64,000 nt of DNA from assembly GCA_036510225.1 (NCBI GenBank), contig DATCEH010000092.1, positions 92,605 to 156,604 of the forward strand, read 5' to 3'. This stretch comes from Palsa-513 sp036510225 (GTDB lineage: Bacteria; Actinomycetota; Thermoleophilia; Solirubrobacterales; Solirubrobacteraceae). Positions 8,689-17,736 of the stretch are shown here, in pieces; position 1 is the first letter of the stretch, and the number at the start of each line of letters is the position of its first letter. Below the pieces are notes generated by a model that saw nothing but the letters and a program-made list of their open reading frames with translations, did no database searches and was not told the DNA's origin. The position numbers were made by a program, and so were the translations under genes.

Positions 8689-9249
8689 GTGCGCGTTCAA
8701 CCGACCGCGATGGACGGCCCGCTTCTGGTCCTGCCCGTCGTCCACGGCGACTCCCGCGGATTCTTCGTCGAGACCTTCAGAGTCGACGATCCGGCGGTCC
8801 CCGGCCTGGGCGGTTTCGTGCAGGACAATCACTCCCGCTCGAGTCGCGGCGTAGTCCGCGGGATGCACTTCGCGGTCGGCGACGGCATCGCGAAGCTCGT
8901 GCGGTGCGCTCGCGGCACGATCGTCGACGTGGTCGTCGACATCCGTCGTGGATCTCCGAGCTTCGGCGGCTGGGAGGCCTTCACGCTCGACGATCGCGAT
9001 CACGCCCAGCTGCTCGTGCCCGTCGGCTTCGCGCACGGCTTCTGCGTGCTCAGCGAGATCGCCGACGTCTGCTACAAGCAGACCGGCTACTACGATCCGG
9101 CGACCGACCGCGGCATCGCCTACGACGATCCCGAGATCGGCATCGACTGGCCGATCGCCCCGGACGAGCGGGTCGTCTCAGACCGCGACGCCACCGCCCC
9201 CCGCCTGGCTGACGTCGCCGCCGACCTGCCGTTCGTCTACCCCGGCTGA
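8689..9249 (+). CDS. rmlC: dTDP-4-dehydrorhamnose 3,5-epimerase-like protein
   Basis: This 186-residue cupin has RmlC landmarks: DSRGFFVETF (21-30), RGVVRGMHF with the catalytic-base His60, KLVRCARGTIVDVVVDIR (69-86), and PVGFAHGF (111-118). RmlC epimerises C3 and C5 of dTDP-4-keto-6-deoxyglucose on the way to dTDP-rhamnose. The residues after His60 (AVGDGIA) differ from the usual QxPPxxQ stretch, so another keto-sugar substrate is possible. No rmlA, rmlB or rmlD lies in the window. GTG 8689 gives the family's normal length; an in-frame extension to 8536 would run into the divergent gene. The 3' end overlaps the convergent GT2 gene by 13 bp. Confidence 0.87.
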   Translation: MRVQPTAMDGPLLVLPVVHGDSRGFFVETFRVDDPAVPGLGGFVQDNHSRSSRGVVRGMHFAVGDGIAKLVRCARGTIVDVVVDIRRGSPSFGGWEAFTLDDRDHAQLLVPVGFAHGFCVLSEIADVCYKQTGYYDPATDRGIAYDDPEIGIDWPIAPDERVVSDRDATAPRLADVAADLPFVYPG

Positions 9250-10454
9250 GCCGGCGCCGGACCGACCGGGCGGAGGTCGGCGCCGGCAACCAGGCCCGCC
9301 GCCTCGAGCAGCGCCTCCAGGGGGCCGTCCGAGCCCGGCAGCAGGCAGGCCTGCGGTTGATATGCCTCGAGCGCGGCCCTGACCTCCTCGCCAAGCCGGG
9401 TGGCGAGCAGCGCGTCGTAGTGGAACCGGCGGGATGCCAACCACGCCGGCCAGGCGGCTCCGCCGATCGGCAGGACCTCGACCCCGTCGCCGGCGAGCGC
9501 GACCGACGCCGGGTCGACGCTCAGCGCCGTGACCCGCACGTCCGGCCGACCGCGGGCGAGCTCCCCGAGTCGCGGACGGCAAGGCCCGTCGGGCCCGAGC
9601 GCCAGCAGACGGGTCGACGCCATCGCGTCGCGGGCGGCCACCACGCTCCACGGGCGGTCCGCGTCGATCACGGCCGGCCGCGCGTCGCACACGACGGTCC
9701 AACGACCGACGAACGTCTTCCAATTGCGCCCCACGATCTCGTCCACCCCCCGGCCCAGGGCCGACGCTCCGAGCGCGTGGACCACCCGGGACCGCGGCTC
9801 GTACACGGTCCGCCGGCCGGCCCTCGACATCGTCAGGCAGAGGTCGGCGTCCTCGAAGTACGCCGGCGCATAGACGTCGTCGAAGCCGCCCGCCTGCTCG
9901 AACGCCGCGCGATCGACCAGCAGGCACGCGCCGGCCGCGTAGTCGACCGTCCGAGGAAAGCCGTACTCGGGCAGCGCGGGATCCTCGCCGAGGCCATAGA
10001 GCACCGTTCCACCGTCGCGCCGGACGAGTGCACCTGCCTGCTGAAGCGTTCCGTCCTCGTTGAGCAGCATCGGCGAGACGGCGCCGACCGTGCGGTCGCC
10101 GGCCGCGGCCAGCATCGGCTCGAGCCAGCCGGGGCCGACCACCGCGTCACTGTTGAGAAACAGCACGAGCTCCCCGCGAGCGAGCCTGACGCCCTGGTTG
10201 CTGGCGGGCCCGAATCCGGTGTTCGCGTCGTTGCGCTCGATCCGCGCACCCTCGACCCGGGACAGGAACGCCTGCGTCGCCGGCTCACGTGAGCCGTTGT
10301 CGATCACGATCAGCTCGTAGCAGCCGGGCGTGTGTGCGATCAGCGCCTCGATCGAGCGCCGCGCCCAGTCGGCGGCGTCGAGAACCGGCATGATCACGCT
10401 CAGGCGAGGACGATCGACCGCCGGCACCACGATCGGAGCGCAGCTCGGGCTCAC
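9237..10454 (-). CDS. GT2 family glycosyltransferase with a C-terminal extension
   Basis: The 405-residue GT-A enzyme has a nucleotide-binding strand LSVIMPVLDAADW near residue 18, IVIDNGSRE, and FLNSDAVVGPGW with the DxD-equivalent Asp. ACLLVDRAAFEQAGGFDD and YFEDADLCLTMSRAG follow, typical of rhamnosyl- or galactosyltransferase-like GT2 proteins. The last 120 residues form a separate alpha/beta region of unknown role. GTG 10454 overlaps the stop of the coiled-coil gene upstream (GTGA); the longer frame to 10538 would add only a repetitive Ala/Pro stretch. Confidence 0.87.
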   Translation of the reverse strand: MSPSCAPIVVPAVDRPRLSVIMPVLDAADWARRSIEALIAHTPGCYELIVIDNGSREPATQAFLSRVEGARIERNDANTGFGPASNQGVRLARGELVLFLNSDAVVGPGWLEPMLAAAGDRTVGAVSPMLLNEDGTLQQAGALVRRDGGTVLYGLGEDPALPEYGFPRTVDYAAGACLLVDRAAFEQAGGFDDVYAPAYFEDADLCLTMSRAGRRTVYEPRSRVVHALGASALGRGVDEIVGRNWKTFVGRWTVVCDARPAVIDADRPWSVVAARDAMASTRLLALGPDGPCRPRLGELARGRPDVRVTALSVDPASVALAGDGVEVLPIGGAAWPAWLASRRFHYDALLATRLGEEVRAALEAYQPQACLLPGSDGPLEALLEAAGLVAGADLRPVGPAPAQPG

Positions 10455-10900
10455 CTCGGGCGTCGCAGCCTCTGCGCCACGCGCAGCCTCTGCGCCAGGC
10501 GCAGCAGCGGGAGCAGGCGGCCGCGCAACCGCCACCAACCACCGCTCTCCACCGCGGCCAGCGTCTCCGCCCGCCCGCGCAGCCAGTCGAGCTCCTCCGG
10601 CGGGATCGGCGATCGACCCCGGAGTCGAGCCACCTCGTCCTGCAGCTCGTCGATCAGGCCGGCGTCTGCGCCGCGCGCGGCAAGCGTCTCCGTCCGCCGC
10701 ACCGTCAGCTGTTCCAGGCCGGCCGTCGCGCTCGCCAGTCGCTCGGTCAGCTCAGCCTCTCGCCGGCGCCCGGCCGCAGCCTCCCCGGCGGCCGCGTCGC
10801 GCTGCTCGAGCGCGACGTCGAGCGCCTCGCGCAACCGCATCACATGCGCCTGGCGGCGCAGCGCGACGCGATCCGGAACCCCGTCCGGCCTCCCGCTCAA
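10451..10900 (-). CDS. Small coiled-coil protein with a basic amphipathic tail
   Basis: The product has 149 residues. Residues 20-95 are strongly helical with heptad-like Leu/Ala spacing (MRLREALDVALEQRD and onward), followed by EELDWLRGRAETLAAVESG. The Arg/Leu-rich end (WWRLRGRLLPLLRLAQRLR) could lie on a membrane. No catalytic motif is present. It sits between a membrane protein and a GT2 gene and is translationally coupled to both: TTG 10900 follows the upstream stop by one base with GAGGG before it, and its stop overlaps the GT2 start. It resembles tails found at the C-terminus of some glycosyltransferases, so it may be a scaffold or ruler subunit. Alternative starts are GTG 10843 and ATG 10840. 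Confidence 0.7.
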   Translation of the reverse strand: MSGRPDGVPDRVALRRQAHVMRLREALDVALEQRDAAAGEAAAGRRREAELTERLASATAGLEQLTVRRTETLAARGADAGLIDELQDEVARLRGRSPIPPEELDWLRGRAETLAAVESGGWWRLRGRLLPLLRLAQRLRVAQRLRRPR

Positions 10901-10901
10901 G

Positions 10902-12554
10902 CTATCCGGCCCTCAGCCGCGACGCGATGTCGTACGGATAGACGTAGATCTGAAGATGTCCGATCACAGCTGTCGACGTCGGCTTGCCCAGCGCCGGGTC
11001 GGGCGCGGACACGAAGGGCTCGGTCGGATCGACGATCAGGAACGTCCGCGTATGCGGTCTCGGCGAGTACCAGCTCGACACCGTGACCGTCGGAAACGGG
11101 CACAGCGTGAGACTGCCCTGCGCGCACTGGAAGACCGGGAACACGTTGACGCGGAAGTCGCTCGCCCAGGTGAACGGCAGGGAATCCCAGTAGCCGGCAT
11201 ATCCGTACTTCAGATCGTGGCTCGCCGCAAATCGCGCGAACGCGTTCTCCTCGCCCGTGCTCGGCGACCTGACCTGCGGGTTCACCGGACCCCGAACCAG
11301 CTGATAGGTCGAGAGCAGCGCGAGCAGCGAGACCGCGGCGGCGAGCGAGAGCCTGAAACCGAACCCGCGCTCGACCAGCAGCGGCAGCAGCGCGGCGACC
11401 GCGATGTAGGCGGCCAGGAGATACCGCGCGCCGCCGGCGCCGCCGCCAAACGAGCCGAACGTGAAGGCGCCGAGCGACACGACAAGGCAGATCGACCAGA
11501 ACGAGGTATGCGCGAAGCGGGGCGTCACCGTCTCGCTGCCACGGCCCGGCGCCCGAGCAGCCGCGAGCCGAACCCGGCGGCGGAGCTCGATCAGGACCAT
11601 CGCGACGGCGCCGAGCACGAGGGCGCCGCTGGCGAACGTCGCGACACCGACGAAGTCGATCGGCAATCCGAAGAAGTCGCCGCTGACGAGTTGCGTGAGA
11701 TCCTCGAGCATCTCGACGAACTGGCCCGGGAGCGCGCTGCTGGCGGCGAACGTCAGCGGGACCGCCGCCGTGCCGACGCCGTTGTGGTGCATCACCGCGG
11801 TGAAGGCGCCCCCGGCCAGCAGGGCGACCGCGGTCGTGGCGAGCGCGAACGCCACGAGGCGAAGCGTCGCCGGCGTGGTCGCGCGCCAAGCCACGAGGAT
11901 CGCCGCGAGGACGAACGGCGCCAGGCCCCACACGAGAAACAGATGATCCGGGACGGCGGCACCGCTGAGGAGCCCGAGCCCGAGCGATCCGATCGCCAGC
12001 CAAGGCCACGGGATCACACGCTCACGCGGCGCGAGCCAGGCCAGGACGACTCCGAGGACGACCGCGTGGACGGCCGTCGCCCCGTGTGAGTTGAAGGCCA
12101 CGAACGCGATCAGTCCGCCCTCGCCGAGGCAGACCACCGCCGCGCCGACCAGCGCCGCCGACCACACGCCGAAGGCCCGTCGCACCGACCAGACGAGCAG
12201 TGCGAGCGCCCCCACGTCGAACAGCAGCGGCGCCACGTCCCAGAGCTGGCGATGGAAGGGGAGCCAATCGGTGAAGCGAATGAACACGAGCGGCTCGTAC
12301 CACCCGTAGTCGCCGATCATCACGTGCGTGCCGGGTGGCGTTGACCCCAGGGCGTGGCCGATCACCGGCGCCATCGCAAAGTCCGAGTTCGTGTACACGT
12401 ACGCCGTGAGCCCCCGAAAGCGCCCGAGGACGATGAGGCCGTAGACGCCCGCGAGGGCGATTGGAAGCCACCACACGGCAGCACGCGGCGGGCGCCTGAC
12501 CGCGCCGCCCCTCACGACGAGACGACCCGACTGCAAACGCCGCCTGTCGACCAC
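10902..12554 (-). CDS. Large polytopic membrane protein of the glycan locus
   Basis: This 550-residue protein has about 11 transmembrane segments, starting at WWLPIALAGVYGLIVLG. A large loop near residues 45-95 contains NSDFAMAPVIGHAL and DYGWYEPLVF. An extracytoplasmic C-terminal domain follows the last helix, with Cys-containing QCAQGSLTLCPF. The layout is that of GT-C-like membrane glycosyltransferases or O-antigen-type membrane proteins, with the acidic residue in the first loop typical of that fold. No family could be assigned with certainty. The pseudogene at 52.2-53.3 kb has a similar first loop (DAQFWAEDGTIFYANVY). The start is GTG 12554 or GTG 12515. Confidence 0.78.
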   Translation of the reverse strand: MVDRRRLQSGRLVVRGGAVRRPPRAAVWWLPIALAGVYGLIVLGRFRGLTAYVYTNSDFAMAPVIGHALGSTPPGTHVMIGDYGWYEPLVFIRFTDWLPFHRQLWDVAPLLFDVGALALLVWSVRRAFGVWSAALVGAAVVCLGEGGLIAFVAFNSHGATAVHAVVLGVVLAWLAPRERVIPWPWLAIGSLGLGLLSGAAVPDHLFLVWGLAPFVLAAILVAWRATTPATLRLVAFALATTAVALLAGGAFTAVMHHNGVGTAAVPLTFAASSALPGQFVEMLEDLTQLVSGDFFGLPIDFVGVATFASGALVLGAVAMVLIELRRRVRLAAARAPGRGSETVTPRFAHTSFWSICLVVSLGAFTFGSFGGGAGGARYLLAAYIAVAALLPLLVERGFGFRLSLAAAVSLLALLSTYQLVRGPVNPQVRSPSTGEENAFARFAASHDLKYGYAGYWDSLPFTWASDFRVNVFPVFQCAQGSLTLCPFPTVTVSSWYSPRPHTRTFLIVDPTEPFVSAPDPALGKPTSTAVIGHLQIYVYPYDIASRLRAG

Positions 12555-12617
12555 GGGCGAGTGCTCATCGCCGCCACGATCTCACAATTCGAACTGCGCC
12601 GCGGTGGCCGCGCCGGC

Positions 12618-15212
12618 TCAGGTGACGCGGTCGCGCCGTCGCAGGGCCCGCAGGGCCGCGGCCTGGTTGAGCGCGCCGTCCCGCCGGGCCCCCTCCAGCT
12701 CGAGGTCGAGCTCGGCCGCCGTCAGTCGCAGGTCCTCGATGCGCCCGTAGAGCAGCCGCAGATGGCGGCCTGCCAGCCGCCGACCGATCCGCTCGCCGAT
12801 CCCCCCGACCGGATCGCCGCCATTCGTGCCGTCGAATCCGTGACCCGCGCCGTTGCGCGAGGGCACGTGCTGGCGAAGGCTCTCCAGCCGCCGCGCCATC
12901 GACCGACCGGCGGCCTCGAGCGAATGTGTGATCGCGATCTCACGGGCGGCCCGCTCGCCACGCCGGTGCGCGGCGTCCTGGTTCTCGAAGACCTCGCGCA
13001 TCAGGCGCGCCGCGTGCTCGATGTCCGGCTCGGCCCACTCGGCCTCGGGCGGGTATGGTGAGCTCCCGGGTCCGACCGGGCCCATCTCGTGCCCCACGAG
13101 GAACGAGTTCTGCTCGGTCATGAAGTCGAGGTTCCCCGAGTATCCCGTGGCGATCACCGGCCGGCCGAGGGCCATCGCCTCGGCCAGGGTCAAGCCGAAG
13201 CCCTCGGCCCTGTGCAGGGAGACGTAGCAGTCGCAGCTGGCCGTCACCGCGTGGTTGTCGTTGCGCTCGAGATAGCCCTCCCGCACGGTGATGCCGGGGG
13301 ACGCCGACGCCGCCTCGAGCAACCGCCTGCGGTTCGCGGGATCCGCCTCGCCGTTGACCGCCCTGATCGCCAGCGCGACGCCGCTCGGCTCCGGGAAGGC
13401 GCTCTTGAAGGCCTCGATCACCGCGAGCGGATTCTTGCGCTCGAAGACGCTGTGAAAGTCGAAGGTGTGGAGGAAGAGAAAGCCCCCCGGCAGGCCCAGC
13501 GACTCACGGCCGACCCGCACCACGCGCGGCTTGATCACCGGCAGGCGGACCTGGTAGACCGGGATCGTCGAAACCGCCTCGACCGCCGAGGCGACGTGCT
13601 CGGTGCCGACCCAGACCTCGTCCAGCAGCCCGAACGACGGCTGCCAGCGCTCGGGAAAGCGCGAGAGCTCCCACCACCACATGCCGATCGTGTGTCTCCC
13701 GTCGAAGAACGGCTCTCCGGCGTCCTCGCGGAACGCCGGCAGTCCGTCCGCGTTCACGCAGACCAGATTGACCGGGAAATGGGCGGCGCTCACGTCCAGC
13801 GAGGTGAACGGATCCTCGTGCCGCGTGGCCGGCACGCTCCGTCCGCCGACCGGCAGCAGCGGCACCTCAGCCGTGTCGAGCGCCGCGACGACCAGCCGAG
13901 CCGCCTCGCCGACGCCCGACTCGGACTCGAAGTACCCGGCCACGTTGACGCCCCACGGCGGCGGTGGCGCCGTCCGCTGCCGCTCGCGGATCGCCTGCGC
14001 CCGGGTCGCCGGAGGCATCAGCATCGGCGGCAGGGTTCCCGGCTCCATCGCATAGGCGTGGAGCCAGCCGATCAGACCGTGCGCCTGCTCGGCGAGCTCG
14101 AGTCGCGGATATGCCTCGCGGAGCTCCGGCTGGGCCTCGCGAACCAGCCAGCACAGGCGATTGATGCCGAACGCCCCGCCAGCCGGCGCCGGCTCCGCCA
14201 GCCAGGCGTAGAACTCCTCCATCCCGGCGCGGGTGAACGGCGACCGCGAGAGCTTGGCCTCGTCGTGGGCCCGCGCGTAGATGTCGCGCAGCCGCCGGTC
14301 GAAACGCGTCCCGTCGGGCAGCGCGCCCCATCCGTAGGGCAGTCCGCGGGCGGCGAGCTCACCGTTGGCAAGCAGACGCTCGGCGTACTCCCTGCACAGC
14401 CGCGCGAGCGGCGGGTGGTCGCTGAGGTGGATCCGATCCTGGACGTCGCTGAGGAGCTCCGGGTGCTGGGCGTCGAAGCCGCTCAGGCGCAGCAGCCGCA
14501 GGCGCGCGCCGTCGACCGTCACGCCGTCGTCCTGCTCGGCGATCGAGCGGCCGTAGAGGTTCCAGTACGAGGCCCCGATCCCCGGATCGCGCAGCTCGTG
14601 CTGGCGGGCGGCGATCGTCGTCAGCCGATCGATCGGGGCCGCCCCGCCGGCCGGTCCCGCGCCCGCGCTCGCCCGGTGGGCCCACCACCCCAGCACCGCC
14701 TCCTGATCGCTGCCGGGCGCCAGCGCGAAGAGCCCCGGATCGTGGAGCCCCGCCCCCCGGAGGTCGGCCTCGTTCGGACGCCGCCCGTCGGGCGGAAGCG
14801 GCGCCGGCGTACGCGCCCAGACGAGCACGCCGTGCTCGCTGGCCGCCCGCTCGATCTCCTCGAGCGAGCCGGTCACGTATGAGTCGGCCTCGAGGTAGCA
14901 GACCGGCCGGCCGGACTCGCGAGCCAGCAGGTGGGCGATCAGCGCCGGCTTGACGGCCTCGCGCAGCTCGTCACAGTCGAGCCGTGCGGCCAGCTGCGCA
15001 AAGCCCGGGATCGACAGCGCCGCCGGTCCGAGCACCTCGACCTCCGCCTCTGCCACGAGCGACGCCGCCAGCTCCCCCGGCTCCTCGGCCGCGTCGCAGT
15101 CGTCGAGCACGAACACGACGCACCGCGCGTGCGGGTCATGGCGTCTGAGCGACTCGGCCAGCGTGCGCGCGCGCGCAAGCTCGCGTCGGGCGACGATCGT
15201 TGTGAAGTGCAT
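12618..15212 (-). CDS. Bifunctional glycosyltransferase (GT-A-like domain plus GT4)
   Basis: The 864-residue protein has three parts. Residues 1-270 form a GT-A-like domain starting MHFTTIVARRELARARTLAES, with CYLEADSYV (105-113) as the likely metal-binding site. Residues 300-412 are helical and Arg-rich. Residues 419-815 are a GT4 domain: GVNVAGYFESESGVGEAAR, ERKNPLAVIEAF (591-602), and HRAEGFGLTLAEAM (667-680), the donor-binding motif. It would add two different sugars in sequence. ATG 15212 is chosen because TAGGAT ends 10 nt before it and because it begins the first beta strand; the frame itself is open to 15314. It is divergent from the methyltransferase at 15332. Confidence 0.87.
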   Translation of the reverse strand: MHFTTIVARRELARARTLAESLRRHDPHARCVVFVLDDCDAAEEPGELAASLVAEAEVEVLGPAALSIPGFAQLAARLDCDELREAVKPALIAHLLARESGRPVCYLEADSYVTGSLEEIERAASEHGVLVWARTPAPLPPDGRRPNEADLRGAGLHDPGLFALAPGSDQEAVLGWWAHRASAGAGPAGGAAPIDRLTTIAARQHELRDPGIGASYWNLYGRSIAEQDDGVTVDGARLRLLRLSGFDAQHPELLSDVQDRIHLSDHPPLARLCREYAERLLANGELAARGLPYGWGALPDGTRFDRRLRDIYARAHDEAKLSRSPFTRAGMEEFYAWLAEPAPAGGAFGINRLCWLVREAQPELREAYPRLELAEQAHGLIGWLHAYAMEPGTLPPMLMPPATRAQAIRERQRTAPPPPWGVNVAGYFESESGVGEAARLVVAALDTAEVPLLPVGGRSVPATRHEDPFTSLDVSAAHFPVNLVCVNADGLPAFREDAGEPFFDGRHTIGMWWWELSRFPERWQPSFGLLDEVWVGTEHVASAVEAVSTIPVYQVRLPVIKPRVVRVGRESLGLPGGFLFLHTFDFHSVFERKNPLAVIEAFKSAFPEPSGVALAIRAVNGEADPANRRRLLEAASASPGITVREGYLERNDNHAVTASCDCYVSLHRAEGFGLTLAEAMALGRPVIATGYSGNLDFMTEQNSFLVGHEMGPVGPGSSPYPPEAEWAEPDIEHAARLMREVFENQDAAHRRGERAAREIAITHSLEAAGRSMARRLESLRQHVPSRNGAGHGFDGTNGGDPVGGIGERIGRRLAGRHLRLLYGRIEDLRLTAAELDLELEGARRDGALNQAAALRALRRRDRVT

Positions 15213-15222
15213 GGCCGTCGCA

Positions 15223-15228
15223 ATCCTA
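15223..15228 (-). promoter_or_regulatory. -10 box TAGGAT for the bifunctional glycosyltransferase
   Basis: On the minus strand TAGGAT ends 10 nt before ATG 15212. Confidence 0.42.
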
Positions 15229-15318
15229 GCCCGGCCCCCGCGCCAACCGAGGGTGACGTCGTCGTGGGCGCACAACGCCCACGGGTCGTGCCTCCCCGGC
15301 AGGACCGTGGGCACGTGC

Positions 15319-15324
15319 TAGCGT
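15319..15324 (+). promoter_or_regulatory. -10 box TAGCGT for the methyltransferase at 15332
   Basis: TAGCGT, inside GCTAGCGT, ends 7 nt before ATG 15332. The same octamer recurs before the wzt start. Confidence 0.48.
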
Positions 15325-15331
15325 CCAGCCG

Positions 15332-16417
15332 ATGAGCACGCTCGAGGCTCGGCGGCTGGTTCGCCGCGTGATCGAGCTGGCCGCCAGACGGGTCCTCGCC
15401 GCGGTCGATCCGCCGTCCCTCGCCACCGCCGACGAGCCCGGCGTGGCCGGCGACCCGCAGAACGGGTGGAGCTTCGAGCGGGACCTCGGTCCGGCCGAGC
15501 TGGCAGTCGAGGGGCACCGCGTGAGCTCGATCCTCTACGAGCGTCTGACCGAGGAGAAGATCGCCGACGTCGAGCGGCGGATCCTCGAGACGCCCGAGCT
15601 CGGCCACTATCTGGCCGGCCAGCCGAGCCTTGCCACGCGGCGCTACCTCTCGCTCTCCTGCGGCATCTGGCTCGCCGTGCCAGGCCTGCTCGACGGTACC
15701 GGGCTGGTCAGCGCACAGCCGCCCGACGACGTTCACGCGATGGCCCGGGGCCCGCTCTCGGCCGGCGGCGGCCTCTACGAGGCGGACATGATCACGAGCG
15801 CCCTGGAGAGCTGCGGGGTGGAGCTGGCCGACGTCCGGGACGGACTCGACTTCGGCTGCTCGTCCGGCCGCGTCGTGCGTGTCCTCGCGGCCGCCTTTCC
15901 CGAGACCCGGTGGCGCGGCTGCGACCCGAACGCCCGAGCGATCGAGTGGGCGTCGGACGCCCTGCCGGCGATCGACCTCTTTCTCAGCGACGACGAGCCG
16001 CCGCTGAGCCTGCCCGACGCGTCGCTCGACCTCGTCTACGCGATCTCGATCTGGTCGCATTTCGAACCGCAGCTCGGTCTGCGCTGGTTCGAGGAGATGC
16101 ACCGCCTGATCCGCCCGGGCGGCCACCTGCTCTGCACGACGCACGGTCTCGCGTCGGTCGACCACTACGCCAGGCACAGGCTACGAGCCGCCGGCCAATC
16201 ACGCGAGATCGCCAAGGCGCTGTATGAGCGGGGCTCCTGGTATGCGCCCGAGTTCGGCGAGGCCGGCGACTGGGGCGTCGTGAACCCCGGCTGGGGCACG
16301 GCGTTCCTCTCGCCCGAATGGATTCTCGCGAACCTTTTGCCTGCCTGGCACGTTCTTGAGTTTGCACCCGGCCGCAACCAGGAGAACCAGGACGTCTATG
16401 TACTTCGCCGCGTCTGA
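15332..16417 (+). CDS. Class I SAM-dependent methyltransferase
   Basis: In this 361-residue protein, motif I is DFGCSSGR (173-180), then CDPNARAIEWA, and LDLVYAISIWSHF with the usual post-motif acidic/aromatic residues, then EEMHRLIRPGGHLLCTTHG. About 140 residues before the catalytic domain are specific to this group and probably bind the acceptor. It likely methylates a sugar hydroxyl of the exported glycan. It is the first gene of the plus-strand run that continues with the exporter genes, and wzt starts 34 bp after its stop with its own -10-like box. Confidence 0.85.
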   Translation: MSTLEARRLVRRVIELAARRVLAAVDPPSLATADEPGVAGDPQNGWSFERDLGPAELAVEGHRVSSILYERLTEEKIADVERRILETPELGHYLAGQPSLATRRYLSLSCGIWLAVPGLLDGTGLVSAQPPDDVHAMARGPLSAGGGLYEADMITSALESCGVELADVRDGLDFGCSSGRVVRVLAAAFPETRWRGCDPNARAIEWASDALPAIDLFLSDDEPPLSLPDASLDLVYAISIWSHFEPQLGLRWFEEMHRLIRPGGHLLCTTHGLASVDHYARHRLRAAGQSREIAKALYERGSWYAPEFGEAGDWGVVNPGWGTAFLSPEWILANLLPAWHVLEFAPGRNQENQDVYVLRRV

Positions 16418-16435
16418 CGGGCCCGCCCGGCTTGC

Positions 16436-16441
16436 TAGCGT
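16436..16441 (+). promoter_or_regulatory. -10 box TAGCGT for wzt
   Basis: TAGCGT, again as GCTAGCGT, ends 9 nt before TTG 16451. Confidence 0.45.
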
Positions 16442-16450
16442 TCGCCGGCC

Positions 16451-17731
16451 TTGACGACAGCCACCACACGATCGGGAGCCACGACGACGGCCCCCGCTCG
16501 ATCGGGTCGGTCGGCCGTTACGGTCGAGCACGTGAGCAAGGCATTCCGCCTGCCTCACCAGCAGTACCACACGCTCAAGGAGCGCGCTCTCCACCCGTTC
16601 CGCTCGAGCACCTTCGACATTCTCCAGGCCGTCGACGACGTCAACGTCGAGATCGCCCAGGGCGAGTTCTTCGGGATCATCGGGCGCAACGGCAGCGGCA
16701 AGAGCACGCTCCTGAAGTGCATGGCCGGGATCTACGACATCGACGCCGGCCGCCTGGAGGTCCGCGGCCGGCTGTCGCCGTTCATCGAGCTCGGCGTCGG
16801 CTTCAACATGGACCTGACGGCCCGCGACAACGTGATGATCAACGCGATCATGCTCGGGCTGACCCGCAAGCAGGCGCGCCAGCGCTTCGACGAGATCATC
16901 GCCTTCGCCGAGCTCGAGGACTTCCTCGACCTGCGGCTGAAGAACTACTCGTCGGGGATGACGGTCCGCCTGGCCTTCTCGGTCGCGATCCAGGTCGACG
17001 CGGAGGTCCTCCTGATCGACGAGGTGCTCGCCGTCGGTGACGCCAACTTCCAGCAGAAGTGCTTCGACGAGTTCCAGCGGCTCAAGAAGGCCGGGCGGAC
17101 GATCCTCTTCGTGACCCACGACATGAGCGCGATCGAGCGCTTCTGCGACCGGGCGATGCTGCTCGAGAAGGGGAAGATGCTCGCGCTCGGCGAGCCGACC
17201 GCGATCGCCCGCCGGTACAACGAGCTCAACTTCGGGCGCACCGTTCACAGCCACGCCCCCGAGACGGAGATCGAGCGCGAGGAACAGCGGCGCGAGGTCG
17301 CGATCGTCGACGCGTGGTTCGAGAACACCGGCGGCGAGCGGATTCCGGCGATCGCCTGCGGAGAGCCCTGCCGGGCGTGCGTCGAGGTCCACTTCAACAG
17401 CGACCTCGAGGACCCGATCTTCGGGTTCACGATCCGCAACGACGTCGGCGCGACGATCTTCGCCACGACGACCGCGCTCGACCACGGGCCGACCGGGTCG
17501 TTCAAGGCCGGCCAGACCGTGATCGTCCGCCTGGACTTCGCCAACTGGCTGTGCCCCAGCCGCTACAACCTGACGCCGTCGATCGCACGGGCGGGAATGG
17601 GCGCCGACGCGATCGACATCCGCGAGGACATCACGTCGCTCGTCGTCCACAGCGGACACTTCACCGGCGGCGTGGTCAACCTCCCCCATACCTTCGAGCT
17701 GGTCCGCGGACCGGCCGGCCGGCCGGCCTGA
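16451..17731 (+). CDS. wzt: ABC exporter ATPase with C-terminal glycan-recognition domain (Wzt type)
   Basis: The 426-residue protein has Walker A GRNGSGKST (78-86), signature NYSSGMTVRL (165-174), Walker B VLLIDEVLAVGD (186-197) and H-loop VTHD (221-224). The N-terminal nucleotide-binding domain matches the RfbE/TagH/Wzt group. Residues 283-420 form a separate beta-sandwich (VDAWFENTGGERIPAI, FGFTIRNDVGATIF) like Wzt-C, which in E. coli O9a binds the modified non-reducing end of the polymer. With the permease next to it, it would export lipid-linked polysaccharide across the inner membrane. The start is TTG 16451, preceded by a -10-like box but no ribosome binding site. An upstream ATG is absent. 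Confidence 0.92.
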   Translation: MTTATTRSGATTTAPARSGRSAVTVEHVSKAFRLPHQQYHTLKERALHPFRSSTFDILQAVDDVNVEIAQGEFFGIIGRNGSGKSTLLKCMAGIYDIDAGRLEVRGRLSPFIELGVGFNMDLTARDNVMINAIMLGLTRKQARQRFDEIIAFAELEDFLDLRLKNYSSGMTVRLAFSVAIQVDAEVLLIDEVLAVGDANFQQKCFDEFQRLKKAGRTILFVTHDMSAIERFCDRAMLLEKGKMLALGEPTAIARRYNELNFGRTVHSHAPETEIEREEQRREVAIVDAWFENTGGERIPAIACGEPCRACVEVHFNSDLEDPIFGFTIRNDVGATIFATTTALDHGPTGSFKAGQTVIVRLDFANWLCPSRYNLTPSIARAGMGADAIDIREDITSLVVHSGHFTGGVVNLPHTFELVRGPAGRPA

Positions 17732-17736
17732 CGTCG

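Noticed and set aside
13089..14882. 597-codon plus-strand frame inside the bifunctional glycosyltransferase
   Set aside because: It is antisense to clear GT4 motifs and has the Arg/Gly/Asp-rich composition produced by the GC-rich third-position bias.
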